Positions 32,348 to 41,843 are shown, numbered from the stretch's first letter. The stretch is DNA of 64,000 bases from SHWC01 sp050173345 (GCA_050173345.1 JBFXKW010000009.1:1-64000); one strand, 5' to 3'. Made by a program: numbers and translations. Notes: generated from the letters alone by a model not told the origin.

Positions 32348-34060
32348 ATGTCTACGCAAACTGTCGCCACGTCGTCGCCGGCCAAGGAGCGCTTCGCCGA
32401 CCTATTGAACGAATATGTCAGCGACAAGCCGCGCTTCGAGGGCGGGGTCGTCAAGGGAAAGATCATCGCGATCGAGAACGACGCGGCGGTCATCGATGTC
32501 GGGCTCAAGGTCGAGGGGCGCGTGCCGCTCAAGGAGTTCGGCGCGCCCGGCCAGCCGGCCGAGCTCAGCGTCGGCGACGTGGTCGAGGTCTTCATCGACC
32601 GCATCGAGACCAAGCGCGGCGAGGCGTCGCTGTCGCGCGAGCGCGCGCGGCGCGAGGAAGCCTGGGAGAAGCTCGAACAGGCCTTCAAGGATAACGAGCG
32701 CGTCAAGGGCGTGCTGTTCGGCCGGGTCAAGGGCGGCTTCACCGTCGATCTCGGCGGCGCGGTCGCGTTCCTGCCGGGCAGCCAGGTCGATATCCGCCCG
32801 ATGCGCGACGTGACGCCGCTGCTCGGCACCGAGCAGGAGTTCCAGATCCTCAAGATGGACCGCCGCCGCGGCAACATCGTGGTGTCGCGCCGCGCCGTGC
32901 TCGAGGACACGCGCGCCGAGCAGCGCAGCGAGCTGATCTCAGGGCTCCACGAGGGCCAAGTCCTCGAAGGCGTGGTCAAGAACATCACCGACTATGGCGC
33001 GTTCGTCGATCTCGGCGGCGTCGACGGGCTGCTCCACGTCACCGACATCTCGTGGAAGCGCATCAACCACCCGTCCGAGGCGCTGCACATCAGCCAGCCG
33101 GTCAAGGTCCAGGTCATCCGCTTCAACCCGGAGACCCAGCGCATCAGCCTCGGCATGAAGCAGCTCGAGGCCGACCCGTGGCAGGGCGTGCAGGCCAAGT
33201 ACCCGGTCGGCGTGAAGCTCACCGGGCGCGTCACCAACATCACCGACTATGGCGCCTTCGTCGAGCTCGAGCCGGGCGTCGAGGGCCTGGTCCACGTCTC
33301 CGAGATGAGCTGGACCAAGAAGAACGTGCATCCGGGCAAGATCATCTCGACCAGCCAGGAGGTCGAGGTGATGGTCTTGGACGTCGATCCCGACAAGCGG
33401 CGCATCAGCCTCGGCCTCAAGCAGTGCATGCCGAACCCGTGGCAGGCCTTCGCCGAGAAGCATCCCGAGGGCAGCGTCGTCGAGGGCGAGATCAAGAACA
33501 TCACCGAGTTCGGCCTGTTCGTCGAACTGCCCGGCGAGATCTTCGGCATGGTCCACATGTCGGATATCGACTGGCAGGCGCCGGGCGAGGAGGCGATCCA
33601 GCGCTACAAGAAGGGCGACGTCGTCAAGGCCAAGGTGCTCTCGGTCGACACCGAGAAGGAGCGCATCGGGCTCGGCATCAAGCAGCTCGGCGAAGACCCC
33701 ATGCGCGCGCTCGAAGGCCGCAAGGGCGAGGCGGTGACCTGCACCGTGACCGTGGTGACCGACGCCGGCCTCGAGGTCAGCTTCCTCGACGGCACGCCCG
33801 GCTTCATCCGCCGCGCCGACCTGGCGCGCGACCGCGCCGAGCAGCGGCCGGACCGCTTCTCGGTCGGCGACAAGCTCGACGCCAAGATCACGCAGATCGA
33901 ACGCGGCGGGCGGCGCGCCACCCTCTCGGTCAAGGCGCTCGAGGTCGAGGAGGAGAAGCAGGCAATGGCCGAGTTCGGCTCGGCCGACAGCGGCGCCAGC
34001 CTCGGCGACATCCTCGGCGCCGCGCTCAAGAAGAAGGAGCAGAAGGACGGCGAGCGCTGA
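32348..34060 (+). CDS. rpsA: 30S ribosomal protein S1
   Basis: The 570-residue protein has six S1 RNA-binding domains in tandem from about residue 32, each ending in an ISLG/LSLG-like strand (RISLGMKQL, RISLGLKQC, RIGLGIKQL). It binds mRNA leaders on the small ribosomal subunit. CTAGGAGAGAG gives a strong ribosome site for the ATG at 32348. The 148-bp leader (32200-32347) is GC-rich, and no regulatory fold is obvious. Confidence 0.97.
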   Translation: MSTQTVATSSPAKERFADLLNEYVSDKPRFEGGVVKGKIIAIENDAAVIDVGLKVEGRVPLKEFGAPGQPAELSVGDVVEVFIDRIETKRGEASLSRERARREEAWEKLEQAFKDNERVKGVLFGRVKGGFTVDLGGAVAFLPGSQVDIRPMRDVTPLLGTEQEFQILKMDRRRGNIVVSRRAVLEDTRAEQRSELISGLHEGQVLEGVVKNITDYGAFVDLGGVDGLLHVTDISWKRINHPSEALHISQPVKVQVIRFNPETQRISLGMKQLEADPWQGVQAKYPVGVKLTGRVTNITDYGAFVELEPGVEGLVHVSEMSWTKKNVHPGKIISTSQEVEVMVLDVDPDKRRISLGLKQCMPNPWQAFAEKHPEGSVVEGEIKNITEFGLFVELPGEIFGMVHMSDIDWQAPGEEAIQRYKKGDVVKAKVLSVDTEKERIGLGIKQLGEDPMRALEGRKGEAVTCTVTVVTDAGLEVSFLDGTPGFIRRADLARDRAEQRPDRFSVGDKLDAKITQIERGGRRATLSVKALEVEEEKQAMAEFGSADSGASLGDILGAALKKKEQKDGER

Positions 34061-34169
34061 CCGCCCGCGCGGCGGCCCTCGCAAGCCTTCGGCATCACGC
34101 GGCCCAAGCGCCGGCCCGGGCCGGAAGAAGATGCCATTCATCTAGCGCCGGGCCGGCGGGGCGGGCGTC

Positions 34170-35087
34170 ATGGCCTTGGATCCCGATCGCCTGATCGAGC
34201 GGCGCCGCCTCAAGCGCGGCGTCATCGTCTGGCGCACGCTCGGCATCGTCGCGCTGGTGCTGCTCGCGATCGTCGCGGTGGTGCGCTTCGGCTTCGACGG
34301 GCTGGGCGGCGACCGCGTCGTCCGGCTCTGGGTCGACGGCCTCGTGCTCGACGATCCCACGCTCGAAGCGCGGCTCGACGAGGTTGCCGGGAACGATCGC
34401 GTCAAGGCGCTGCTGGTCAGGATCGACAGTCCGGGCGGCACCGCGACCGGCGGCGAAGCCATCTTCCATGCGCTGCGCCGCGTCGCGGCGAAGAAGCCGG
34501 TGGTCGCCGTGATGGGCACCACCGCCACCTCGGGCGGCTACATGGTGGCGCTCGGCGCGGACCATATCCTGGCGCGCGTCTCGAGCCTGACCGGCTCGAT
34601 CGGCGTCATATTGCAGACCGCCGAGCTGACCGAGCTGCTTGCCGACCTCGGCATCAAGACCGAGGCGATCAAGAGCGCGCCGCTCAAGGCGCAGCCCTCG
34701 CCCTTCGAGCCGTTGACCGCGGAGGCGCGCACCGCCGTCAAGGCGGTGATCGACGATACCTACGCCATGTTCGTCGACATGGTGGCGGAGCGCCGCAAGC
34801 TGTCGCGCCAGGCCGTGCTGGCGCTGGCCGACGGCCGCATCTTCACCGGCCGCCAGGCGCAGGCGCTCGGCCTGGTCGATGCGATCGGCGGCGAGCCCGA
34901 GGCGCGCGCCTGGCTCGAGGCGAGCCACGGCGTGTCGAAAGACCTGCCGGTGCGCGACATCCGGCGCGAAGATCCGGAGCAGGGCTGGCTCGATGCGCTC
35001 GGCACGCGGCTCGGCGATGCCATTGTGCCGGCGCGACTGAGGCTTGACGGTCTCATCTCGCTTTGGCAGGCTCAGCTCGGCAGGTGA
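34170..35087 (+). CDS. sppA: Signal peptide peptidase SppA, short S49 type
   Basis: The 305-residue protein has one N-terminal membrane anchor (about 22-42) and a single S49 protease domain. Motifs include RIDSPGGTATGG, the nucleophile in TSGGYMVALGAD, LTGSIGV and the general-base Lys region IKSAPLKAQPSPF. It degrades cleaved signal peptides in the inner membrane. It lies between rpsA and ihfB, the conserved alphaproteobacterial order. Confidence 0.94.
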   Translation: MALDPDRLIERRRLKRGVIVWRTLGIVALVLLAIVAVVRFGFDGLGGDRVVRLWVDGLVLDDPTLEARLDEVAGNDRVKALLVRIDSPGGTATGGEAIFHALRRVAAKKPVVAVMGTTATSGGYMVALGADHILARVSSLTGSIGVILQTAELTELLADLGIKTEAIKSAPLKAQPSPFEPLTAEARTAVKAVIDDTYAMFVDMVAERRKLSRQAVLALADGRIFTGRQAQALGLVDAIGGEPEARAWLEASHGVSKDLPVRDIRREDPEQGWLDALGTRLGDAIVPARLRLDGLISLWQAQLGR

Positions 35088-35151
35088 TGGAATAATCCAA
35101 CGAGAACAGGCCATTGGCGCAGTCAGGCGCGGGCCCGCGGGGCAATCAGCG

Positions 35152-35439
35152 ATGACCAAGTCGGAACTCATCCAACGCCTCGCCGAGATGTATCCGGACC
35201 CGCGCCTCTATCACCGCGACTATGAGCGGGTCGTGAACACGATCTTCGAGGAAATCAGCGAGGCGCTCATCCGCGGCGACCGGGTCGAGCTGCGTGGCTT
35301 CGGTGCCTTCTCGGTGCGCGCCCGCGCCGCGCGCGTCGGGCGCAACCCGCGCACCGGCGCGGCGGTCGAGGTCGGCCAGAAGCGCCTGCCCTTCTTCAAG
35401 ACCGGCAAGGAGCTGCGCGACCGCGTCAACAGCGGCTGA
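35152..35439 (+). CDS. ihfB: Integration host factor subunit beta
   Basis: The 95-residue HU/IHF-family protein has the core FGAFSVRARAARVGRNPRTG (residues about 46-65), the beta-arm tip motif that kinks DNA, and starts MTKSELIQRLAEMYP as usual for IhfB. It partners IhfA to bend DNA at promoters and recombination sites. The ATG at 35152 is used. Confidence 0.96.
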   Translation: MTKSELIQRLAEMYPDPRLYHRDYERVVNTIFEEISEALIRGDRVELRGFGAFSVRARAARVGRNPRTGAAVEVGQKRLPFFKTGKELRDRVNSG

Positions 35440-35521
35440 GCCCCCGCGCCGCGGTTGTCGTCCGGGTAAGTTGGGGCACGACGGCGCCGCGCGATGGCGG
35501 CGCGGCTTACGGAGTCGTCAG

Positions 35522-35872
35522 GTGCGTGTCTTCTGGTGGACCGTCGCGGCGGTTGCCGCGCTCATTCTGATCGCGTTCTCGATCGCGAACCGCGGCGGCG
35601 TCGCGGTCTCGTTCGCGCCGCTGCCGTTCACCCTCGATGTGCCCCTCTTCGCGGTGGCGTTGGGTGCGCTGGCGCTCGGCCTGATCGCCGGCGTGTTCGC
35701 GAAGACGCTCGCCGGCAGCCCGCACCGGCGCATCGCGCGCGACCGCCTGCACCGCATCCGGGCGCTGGAGCGCGAGGTCGCCGATCTCAGGGCCGAGCGC
35801 GACCGGCTGCGCGGTACGGCAACGGCGGGCGGCACGTCGGTCGTGGCGGGCTCGACACGGAGCGCGGCGTGA
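35522..35872 (+). CDS. lapA: LapA-domain (DUF1049) membrane protein
   Basis: The 116-residue protein has two hydrophobic helices (about 6-20 and 39-62) separated by IANRGGVAVSFAPLPFTLDVP, then a charged coiled coil (RALEREVADLRAERDRLR) and a disordered tail. This is the LapA/DUF1049 layout, an inner-membrane factor in lipopolysaccharide assembly. GTG at 35522 has GGAG eight bases upstream. It sits between ihfB and pyrF, as in many alphaproteobacteria, and ends two bases before the pyrF start. Confidence 0.85.
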   Translation: MRVFWWTVAAVAALILIAFSIANRGGVAVSFAPLPFTLDVPLFAVALGALALGLIAGVFAKTLAGSPHRRIARDRLHRIRALEREVADLRAERDRLRGTATAGGTSVVAGSTRSAA

Positions 35873-35874
35873 CC

Positions 35875-36666
35875 ATGGCCGCGGCGCTCGACGGCGATTT
35901 CAGCCATGCCCACGGAGCGGCGGTGAAGTGCCTGTTCTGCTCGCTCGACTGGGTCGGGCCGGAGCGCGGGCTCGAGGTCGCGGGCCGCCTCAAGGGCGAG
36001 GTCGGCGGCGTGAAGCTCGGCGCCGAATACGTCTTCCTCAACGGCCTCGGCGCGCTCGAGCCGTTTCACGCGCTCGGCCTGCCGATCCTGCTCGACCTCA
36101 AGCTGCACCACCTGCCGAGGGTGGTCTCCAACATGATCAGGCAGGCCGCCGCGCTCCGGCCGTTCGCGATCACGGTGCATGCCTCGGGCGGCGCCGCGAT
36201 GATGCGCGCGGCCGCCGCAGCCGCGCATGCCGCCGCGCAGGCCGGCGGCTTCCCGCGCCCGAAGCTGCTCGGGGTGACCGTGCTGACCAGCATGGACGAG
36301 TCCGAGCTTCACGCCACCGGCGTCGCGGGCCCGATGCGCGACCATATCCTGCGCCTCGCTGCGCTCGCCCATTCTTGCGGGCTCGACGGGGTGTGGACCT
36401 CGGCGGCCTCGCTGCCCGCGCTGCGCGCGGCGTTCGGCCCGGATTTCCTGCTCGTGGTGCCGGGGATCCGCCCGGTCTGGTCCGCCTCCGACGATCAGAA
36501 GCAGATCATGACGCCGGGCGATGCCATGCGCGGCGGCGCCGACTATCTGGTGGTCGGCCGGCCGATCACCCAGGCGTCCGATCCCGCGGCGGCCGCGCGG
36601 CGCATCGCGGAAGAGATGACGGCGGCGACCTCGCGCTCGTCCGAAGCGGCAACGGGGGCGCGTTAG
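35875..36666 (+). CDS. pyrF: Orotidine 5'-phosphate decarboxylase family protein with altered catalytic motif
   Basis: This 263-residue OMP decarboxylase homolog should make UMP from OMP. Conserved parts are CSLDW (N-terminal Asp), GGVKLGAEY, TVLTSMDE, VVPGIRP and LVVGRPIT. The catalytic signature D-x-K-x-x-D reads D74-L-K76-L-H-H79, so the second Asp, contributed across the dimer interface, is His (codon CAC). The following Thr of the family pattern is also absent. Position between lapA and trpF is the normal one for pyrF. Either the activity is reduced or compensated, or the enzyme has changed role. The N-terminus is about 15 residues longer than usual. Confidence 0.85.
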   Translation: MAAALDGDFSHAHGAAVKCLFCSLDWVGPERGLEVAGRLKGEVGGVKLGAEYVFLNGLGALEPFHALGLPILLDLKLHHLPRVVSNMIRQAAALRPFAITVHASGGAAMMRAAAAAAHAAAQAGGFPRPKLLGVTVLTSMDESELHATGVAGPMRDHILRLAALAHSCGLDGVWTSAASLPALRAAFGPDFLLVVPGIRPVWSASDDQKQIMTPGDAMRGGADYLVVGRPITQASDPAAAARRIAEEMTAATSRSSEAATGAR

Positions 36667-36676
36667 CGGTCCGGGC

Positions 36677-37330
36677 GTGGCGGTTTCCGTGAAGATTTGC
36701 GGCCTGGGCGAGCGGCCGGCGCTCGAAGCGGCGTTGGCCGGCGGTGCCCGCTTCGTCGGCTTCGTGTTCTATCCGCCGTCGCCGCGCTCCGTGTCGCACG
36801 ATGTCGCCGGCACGCTCGCGAGCCTGGTGCCGCCGACCACCGAGCGCGTCGGCGTCTTCGTCGATCCGCGCGACGACGATCTCATGGCGACGCTGAAGCG
36901 GGTGCCGCTCGAACTCATCCAGCTCCACGGCAGCGAGAGCGTGGCGCGCATCGAAGCCGTCCGCGCGCTCACCGGCAAGCGTGTCATCAAGGCGGTCAAG
37001 GTGGCGAGCGCGGCGGACGTCGCCGCCGCCGCGCCGTTCACCGCGGTTGCCGACTGGCTGCTCTACGACGCCAAGGCGCCGCCCGGCCAGGGGCTCGGCC
37101 TGCCGGGCGGCAACGCGCTCGCCTTCGACTGGACGCTGCTCGCCGGCCGCGCCTCGAAGGGCCGCGAAGGCTGGCTGCTCTCGGGCGGGCTCACGGTCGA
37201 TAACGTGCGCGATGCGATCAAGGTCGCGGGCGCGCCCGCGGTCGACGTATCATCCGGCGTCGAGCGCGCGCCCGGCCGGAAGGACCCCGCCCTGGTGCGC
37301 GCCTTCCTGGCCGCCGCGCAGGCTGCCTGA
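36677..37330 (+). CDS. trpF: Phosphoribosylanthranilate isomerase
   Basis: The 217-residue beta/alpha barrel catalyses the third step of tryptophan synthesis. The N-terminal VKICGL holds the catalytic Cys, LLYDAK the catalytic Asp, and LLSGGLTVDNV plus VDVSSGVE bind phosphate. GTG at 36677 is used; a second GTG four codons on (VKICGL) would also match the family start. It leads into trpB 15 bp downstream. Confidence 0.94.
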   Translation: MAVSVKICGLGERPALEAALAGGARFVGFVFYPPSPRSVSHDVAGTLASLVPPTTERVGVFVDPRDDDLMATLKRVPLELIQLHGSESVARIEAVRALTGKRVIKAVKVASAADVAAAAPFTAVADWLLYDAKAPPGQGLGLPGGNALAFDWTLLAGRASKGREGWLLSGGLTVDNVRDAIKVAGAPAVDVSSGVERAPGRKDPALVRAFLAAAQAA

Positions 37331-37345
37331 CCAACGGGACCGACC

Positions 37346-38560
37346 ATGAACACCTCGATCAACACCTACCGGGCGGGGCCCGACGAGCGCGGGCGCTTCG
37401 GCCTCTATGGCGGCCGCTTCGTCGCCGAGACGCTGATGCCGCTCATCCTCGACCTCGAAGCGGCCTACGCGAAGGCCAAGGCCGACCGCAGCTTCCAGGC
37501 CGAGCTCGACTATTGGCTGGCGCATTATGTCGGCCGGCCGAGCCCGCTCTATTTCGCCGAGCGGCTCACCACGCATCTCGGCGGCGCCAAGCTCTACTTC
37601 AAGCGCGACGAGCTCAACCACACCGGCGCGCACAAGATCAACAATTGCATGGGCCAGATCCTGCTCGCCAAGCGCATGGGCAAGACGCGCATCATCGCGG
37701 AGACCGGCGCGGGCCAGCACGGCGTCGCGACCGCGACCGTGTGCGCGCTGATGGGGCTGCCCTGCGTCGTCTATATGGGCGCGGTCGACATCGAGCGGCA
37801 GAAGCCCAACGTCTTTCGCATGAAGCTGCTCGGCGCCGAGGTCGTGCCGGTGCAATCCGGTTCGCGCACGCTGAAGGATGCGATGAACGAGGCGCTGCGC
37901 GACTGGGTGACCAATGTCGAGACCACCTACTACCTGATCGGCACGGTGGCCGGCCCGCATCCCTACCCTGCGATGGTGCGCGACTTCCAATCGGTGATCG
38001 GCCGGGAGGCGCGCGAGCAGATCATGCAGGCGGAGGGCCGCCTGCCCGATACGCTGATCGCCTGCGTCGGCGGCGGCTCGAACGCGATCGGCCTGTTCCA
38101 TCCCTTCCTCGACGAGCCCGGCGTCAAGATGATCGGCGTCGAGGCGGCGGGCGAGGGCATCGAGACCGGCAAGCACGCCGCCTCGCTCAACGCCGGCTCA
38201 CCCGGCGTGCTGCACGGCAACCGCACTTACCTGTTGCAGGACGACGATGGCCAGGTGCTGGAGGCGCATTCGATCTCGGCCGGGCTCGACTATCCCGGCA
38301 TCGGCCCCGAGCATGCCTGGCTCAAGGACGCGAAGCGGGTGAGCTACGTGCCGGTCACCGACCAGGCGGCGCTCGACGCCTTCAAGCTGTGCGCGCGCCT
38401 CGAAGGCATCCTGCCGGCGCTCGAGCCGGCGCATGCGCTTGCGCACGTCATCGCGCTCGCGCCGACCCTGCCCAAGGACCATATCATGGTCATGAACATG
38501 TGCGGCCGCGGCGACAAGGACATCTTCACGGTCGCCGATGCGCTTGGGGTCGGGTTATGA
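37346..38560 (+). CDS. trpB: Tryptophan synthase beta chain
   Basis: The 404-residue PLP enzyme condenses indole with serine. The PLP Lys is in HTGAHKINNCMGQ, the substrate loop is ETGAGQHGVATAT, and the phosphate-binding GGGSNAIG is present. Its stop overlaps the trpA start (ATGA), consistent with a stoichiometric alpha2-beta2 complex. Confidence 0.97.
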   Translation: MNTSINTYRAGPDERGRFGLYGGRFVAETLMPLILDLEAAYAKAKADRSFQAELDYWLAHYVGRPSPLYFAERLTTHLGGAKLYFKRDELNHTGAHKINNCMGQILLAKRMGKTRIIAETGAGQHGVATATVCALMGLPCVVYMGAVDIERQKPNVFRMKLLGAEVVPVQSGSRTLKDAMNEALRDWVTNVETTYYLIGTVAGPHPYPAMVRDFQSVIGREAREQIMQAEGRLPDTLIACVGGGSNAIGLFHPFLDEPGVKMIGVEAAGEGIETGKHAASLNAGSPGVLHGNRTYLLQDDDGQVLEAHSISAGLDYPGIGPEHAWLKDAKRVSYVPVTDQAALDAFKLCARLEGILPALEPAHALAHVIALAPTLPKDHIMVMNMCGRGDKDIFTVADALGVGL

Positions 38561-39411
38561 GCGGCGCGACGAGTGAAGGGCGCATCGAGCAACGCTTTGC
38601 CAGGCTCAAGCGCGAGGGCCGCGCCGGCCTCGTCACCTTCACGATGATCGGCGACCCCGACATCGAGACCTCGTTCGAGATCCTGAAGGGCCTGCCCGCG
38701 GCGGGCGCCGACCTGATCGAGATCGGCTCGCCCTTCACCGACCCGATGGCGGACGGCCCGGTGATCCAGGTCGCCGGCCAGCGCGCGCTCAAGGCCGGCA
38801 TAACGCTCCGGAAGACGCTCGAACTGGTGCGCCGCTTCCGCGCCGCCGATGCCGAGACGCCGCTCGTGCTGATGGGCTATTACAACCCGATCTACATCTA
38901 CGGCCCCGAGCGCTTCATCAGGGACGCGCTCGATGCCGGGCTCGACGGCGTGATCGTGGTCGACCTGCCGCCCGAGGAGGACGAGGAGCTGTGCCTGCCG
39001 GCGCTCGCGGCGGGCCTGCGCTTCATCCGCCTCGCCACGCCGACCACGGATGATCGCCGGCTGCCAACGGTGCTCAGGAACACGGCCGGCTTCGTCTACT
39101 ATGTCTCGATCACCGGCATCACCGGCGCGGCCGGCGCGAACGCAGGCGCGACCCGCGCCGCGATCGAGCGGCTGCACCGCCATACCGACCTGCCGCTCGC
39201 CGTCGGCTTCGGCATCAAGACGCCGGAAGATGCCGCCGAGGTCGCGCGCGTCGCCGACGCCGCGGTGGTCGGCTCGGCGCTGGTCTCGGCGCTCGCCGCG
39301 AGCCTCGACGACAAGGGCCGGGCGACCGGCGCGACCGTCAATGCCGTGCTCTCGCTGGTGCGCCGCCTCAGCCAAGGCGTGCGCGAAGCGCGCAAGGAGA
39401 AGGTGGGATGA
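38557..39411 (+). CDS. trpA: Tryptophan synthase alpha chain
   Basis: The 284-residue barrel cleaves indole-3-glycerol phosphate. Catalytic Glu and Asp are visible in LIEIGSPFTDPMADGP, with GYYNPI, VVDLPPEE, SITGITGA and VGFGIKTPE. It overlaps trpB upstream and accD downstream by four bases each. Confidence 0.96.
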   Translation: MSGATSEGRIEQRFARLKREGRAGLVTFTMIGDPDIETSFEILKGLPAAGADLIEIGSPFTDPMADGPVIQVAGQRALKAGITLRKTLELVRRFRAADAETPLVLMGYYNPIYIYGPERFIRDALDAGLDGVIVVDLPPEEDEELCLPALAAGLRFIRLATPTTDDRRLPTVLRNTAGFVYYVSITGITGAAGANAGATRAAIERLHRHTDLPLAVGFGIKTPEDAAEVARVADAAVVGSALVSALAASLDDKGRATGATVNAVLSLVRRLSQGVREARKEKVG

Positions 39412-40328
39412 GCTGGCTCGACCGTTTCGCGCGGCCCAAGGTCCGCGGCTTCTTCCGCCGCGACGATACGCCGGAGAAGCTGTGGGAGAAGTGCCCGGCC
39501 TGCGAGCAGATGATCTTCCATCGCGAGCTCGAGGCGCAGATGAACGTCTGCCCGCATTGCGGCCATCACATGCGGATCGACGCCAAGCGAAGGCTAGCCT
39601 TGCTGTTCGACGACGGCGCCTACCAGACCATCGAGCTGCCCGCCGTGCCGGCCGATCCGCTGCGCTTCCGCGACCGCAAGCGTTACCCTGATCGCCTGCG
39701 CGAGGCACAGGCCGCGAGCGGGCTCATCGACGCCATCATCGTCGGCCATGGCCGGATGAGCGGGCGCCAGGCGGTGATCGCCGCCTTCGAGTTCAGCTTC
39801 CTCGGCGGCTCGATGGGCATGGCGGTGGGCGAGGCGCTGGTCGCGGCGGCGCGGCTCGCCGTCTTGCAACAGGCGCCGCTGATCGTGATCCCGGCTTCCG
39901 GCGGCGCGCGCATGCAGGAGGGTGTGCTCTCGCTCATGCAGATGGCGCGCACCACGGTCGCGATCGAGGAACTGCGCGAGGCCGGGCTGCCCTATCTCGT
40001 GGTGATGACCGACCCGACCACCGGCGGCGTCACCGCCTCCTTCGTCATGATCGGCGACATCGCGATCGCCGAGCCGGGCGCCACCATCGGCTTCGCCGGC
40101 GCGCGCGTCATCGAGGAGACCATCCGCCAGCAATTGCCCGCCGGCTTCCAGAAGGCCGAATACCTGCTCGACCACGGCATGGTCGACATGGTGGTGCATC
40201 GCCACAAGCTGCGCGAGACGCTGGTGCGCATCATCGAGCTCCTGATGGCCGCGCCGCGCAGCGCCGACGTGGTGACGCTGCCCCGCAGCGGCCTCGACAT
40301 CCCGACGCCCGGCACCTCGGCCGCCTGA
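39408..40328 (+). CDS. accD: Acetyl-CoA carboxylase carboxyltransferase subunit beta
   Basis: The 306-residue protein has an N-terminal zinc ribbon (CPAC at about 26-29, CPHC at about 45-48) followed by a crotonase-like carboxyltransferase domain with PASGGARMQEG and TDPTTGGVTASF. It transfers carboxyl from biotin to acetyl-CoA with AccA. Coupling to trpA by ATGA is usual in alphaproteobacteria. Confidence 0.96.
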   Translation: MSWLDRFARPKVRGFFRRDDTPEKLWEKCPACEQMIFHRELEAQMNVCPHCGHHMRIDAKRRLALLFDDGAYQTIELPAVPADPLRFRDRKRYPDRLREAQAASGLIDAIIVGHGRMSGRQAVIAAFEFSFLGGSMGMAVGEALVAAARLAVLQQAPLIVIPASGGARMQEGVLSLMQMARTTVAIEELREAGLPYLVVMTDPTTGGVTASFVMIGDIAIAEPGATIGFAGARVIEETIRQQLPAGFQKAEYLLDHGMVDMVVHRHKLRETLVRIIELLMAAPRSADVVTLPRSGLDIPTPGTSAA

Positions 40329-40387
40329 TCGCGTGCCCAAGGGATCCTTGCTGAGAATCGTCTGCTCGAACCTCGCGGGCGGCCCAC

Positions 40388-40549
40388 CCCCCACCCTAAC
40401 CCTCCCCCTCAAGGGGGGAGGGAGTCGGAAGTGCATTGGTGCGGCATCTTCCTTTCATACCCCCTCCCCCTTGAAGGGGGAGGGAGGGGTGGGGGTGACT
40501 CACAAAGAATCGGTGGGGGTGACTCAGAAAGAGTCCGTTGGGGTGGGGC
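40388..40549. repeat. Dispersed repeat family C plus a short tandem duplication, upstream of folC
   Basis: Two hairpin cores (about 40400-40422 and 40461-40484) match the element before cmk. They are followed by a G-rich tandem unit GGTGGGGGTGACTCA at about 40487 and 40512, with a third partial copy GTTGGGGTGGGG just before folC. The 228-bp gap 40329-40556 contains no gene. Confidence 0.8.
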
Positions 40550-40556
40550 CATCGCA

Positions 40557-41843
40557 ATGAGCCCGCCGGCCAGCGATCCGGTGCTCGAGCGCCTCAAGGC
40601 GCTGCACCCGAAGGCGATCGACCTTTCGCTCGGGCGCATGGAGCGGCTGCTCGCGGCGCTCGGCCATCCCGAGCGGCGCCTCGCGCCGGTCATCCACATC
40701 GCGGGCACCAACGGCAAGGGCAGCGTGCTCGCCTATCTGGACGCCATGCTGCGCGCGGAAGGCTTGCGCGTGCAGTCCTATGTCTCGCCGCATCTGGTGC
40801 GCTTCGCGGAGCGCATTCGCTTCGGCGGCGAGCCGATCGCGGAGGGCGATCTCGTCGCCGCGCTCGAACATTGCGAGCGGGTCAATGCCGGCGCGCCGAT
40901 CACCTTCTTCGAGATCACCACGGCGGCGGCCTTCGTCGCCTTTGCCGCGCGGCCTGCCGACGTGCTGATCCTCGAGGTCGGGCTCGGCGGCCGGCTCGAC
41001 GCCACCAACGTCATCGCGCGGCCGATGCTCGGCATCATCACGCCGGTCTCGATCGACCACACGCACTATCTCGGCGATACGCTCGTGCTCATCGCGGCCG
41101 AGAAGGCCGGCATCCTCAAGCCCGGCGTGCCCGCGGTGATCGGCCCGCAGGCGCCGGAGGCCATGGCCGTCATCGAGGCGCGCGCCGTCGCGCTCGGTGC
41201 GCCGCTGCTCCGCCACGGCAGGGAATGGACGGCGAAACGCGCCGGCGACCTCCTGATGTGGGACGCGCTGGGCGCGCATCGCGCATTCCCGCTGCCCTCG
41301 CTGCTCGGCCCGCATCAGATCGCGAACGCCGGCATGGCGATCGCCGGCGCCAAGGCGCTCACCTGCTTCGCGCTCTCCGACAAGGCAATCGCCGATGGCC
41401 TGATCGCCGCACGCTGGCCGGGCCGCTTGCAGCGCCTGACGCGCGGGCCGCTGCGCGACGCGCTGCCGGCCCATGTCGAGCTCTGGATCGACGGCGGCCA
41501 CAACGCCGCGGCCGGCCTCGCGCTCGGCCGTGCCGCCGAGGCCATGTTCGCCGACCGGCCGCTCGACCTCGTGGTCGGCATGCTCAACACCAAGACGGTC
41601 GATGGCTTCCTCGCGCCGCTCGCGCCGCATGTGCGCCGGCTCGCCGCGGTCGCGATCCCGGGCGAGGCCAACAGCCTGCCGGCCGAGGCGGTCGCGGCGG
41701 CGGCGCATGGGCTCGGCATCGCGGCCGGGACCGCGCCAAGCGTCGCCGCTGCGCTCGGCCGGCTCGCCGATGTATCGCCCTCGCGTATCCTGATCTGCGG
41801 CTCGCTCTACCTGGCCGGCACGGTGCTCGCCGAGAACGGCTGA
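40557..41843 (+). CDS. folC: Bifunctional folylpolyglutamate / dihydrofolate synthase
   Basis: The 428-residue Mur-ligase-type enzyme has the P-loop GTNGKGSV (about 50-57), SPHLVRFAERI, FEITTAAAF, EVGLGGRLDATNV, and the C-terminal domain DGGHNAAAG. It adds Glu to dihydropteroate and to folates. Following accD is the common alphaproteobacterial order. No clear ribosome site is seen because the upstream DNA is a G-rich repeat. Confidence 0.95.
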   Translation: MSPPASDPVLERLKALHPKAIDLSLGRMERLLAALGHPERRLAPVIHIAGTNGKGSVLAYLDAMLRAEGLRVQSYVSPHLVRFAERIRFGGEPIAEGDLVAALEHCERVNAGAPITFFEITTAAAFVAFAARPADVLILEVGLGGRLDATNVIARPMLGIITPVSIDHTHYLGDTLVLIAAEKAGILKPGVPAVIGPQAPEAMAVIEARAVALGAPLLRHGREWTAKRAGDLLMWDALGAHRAFPLPSLLGPHQIANAGMAIAGAKALTCFALSDKAIADGLIAARWPGRLQRLTRGPLRDALPAHVELWIDGGHNAAAGLALGRAAEAMFADRPLDLVVGMLNTKTVDGFLAPLAPHVRRLAAVAIPGEANSLPAEAVAAAAHGLGIAAGTAPSVAAALGRLADVSPSRILICGSLYLAGTVLAENG

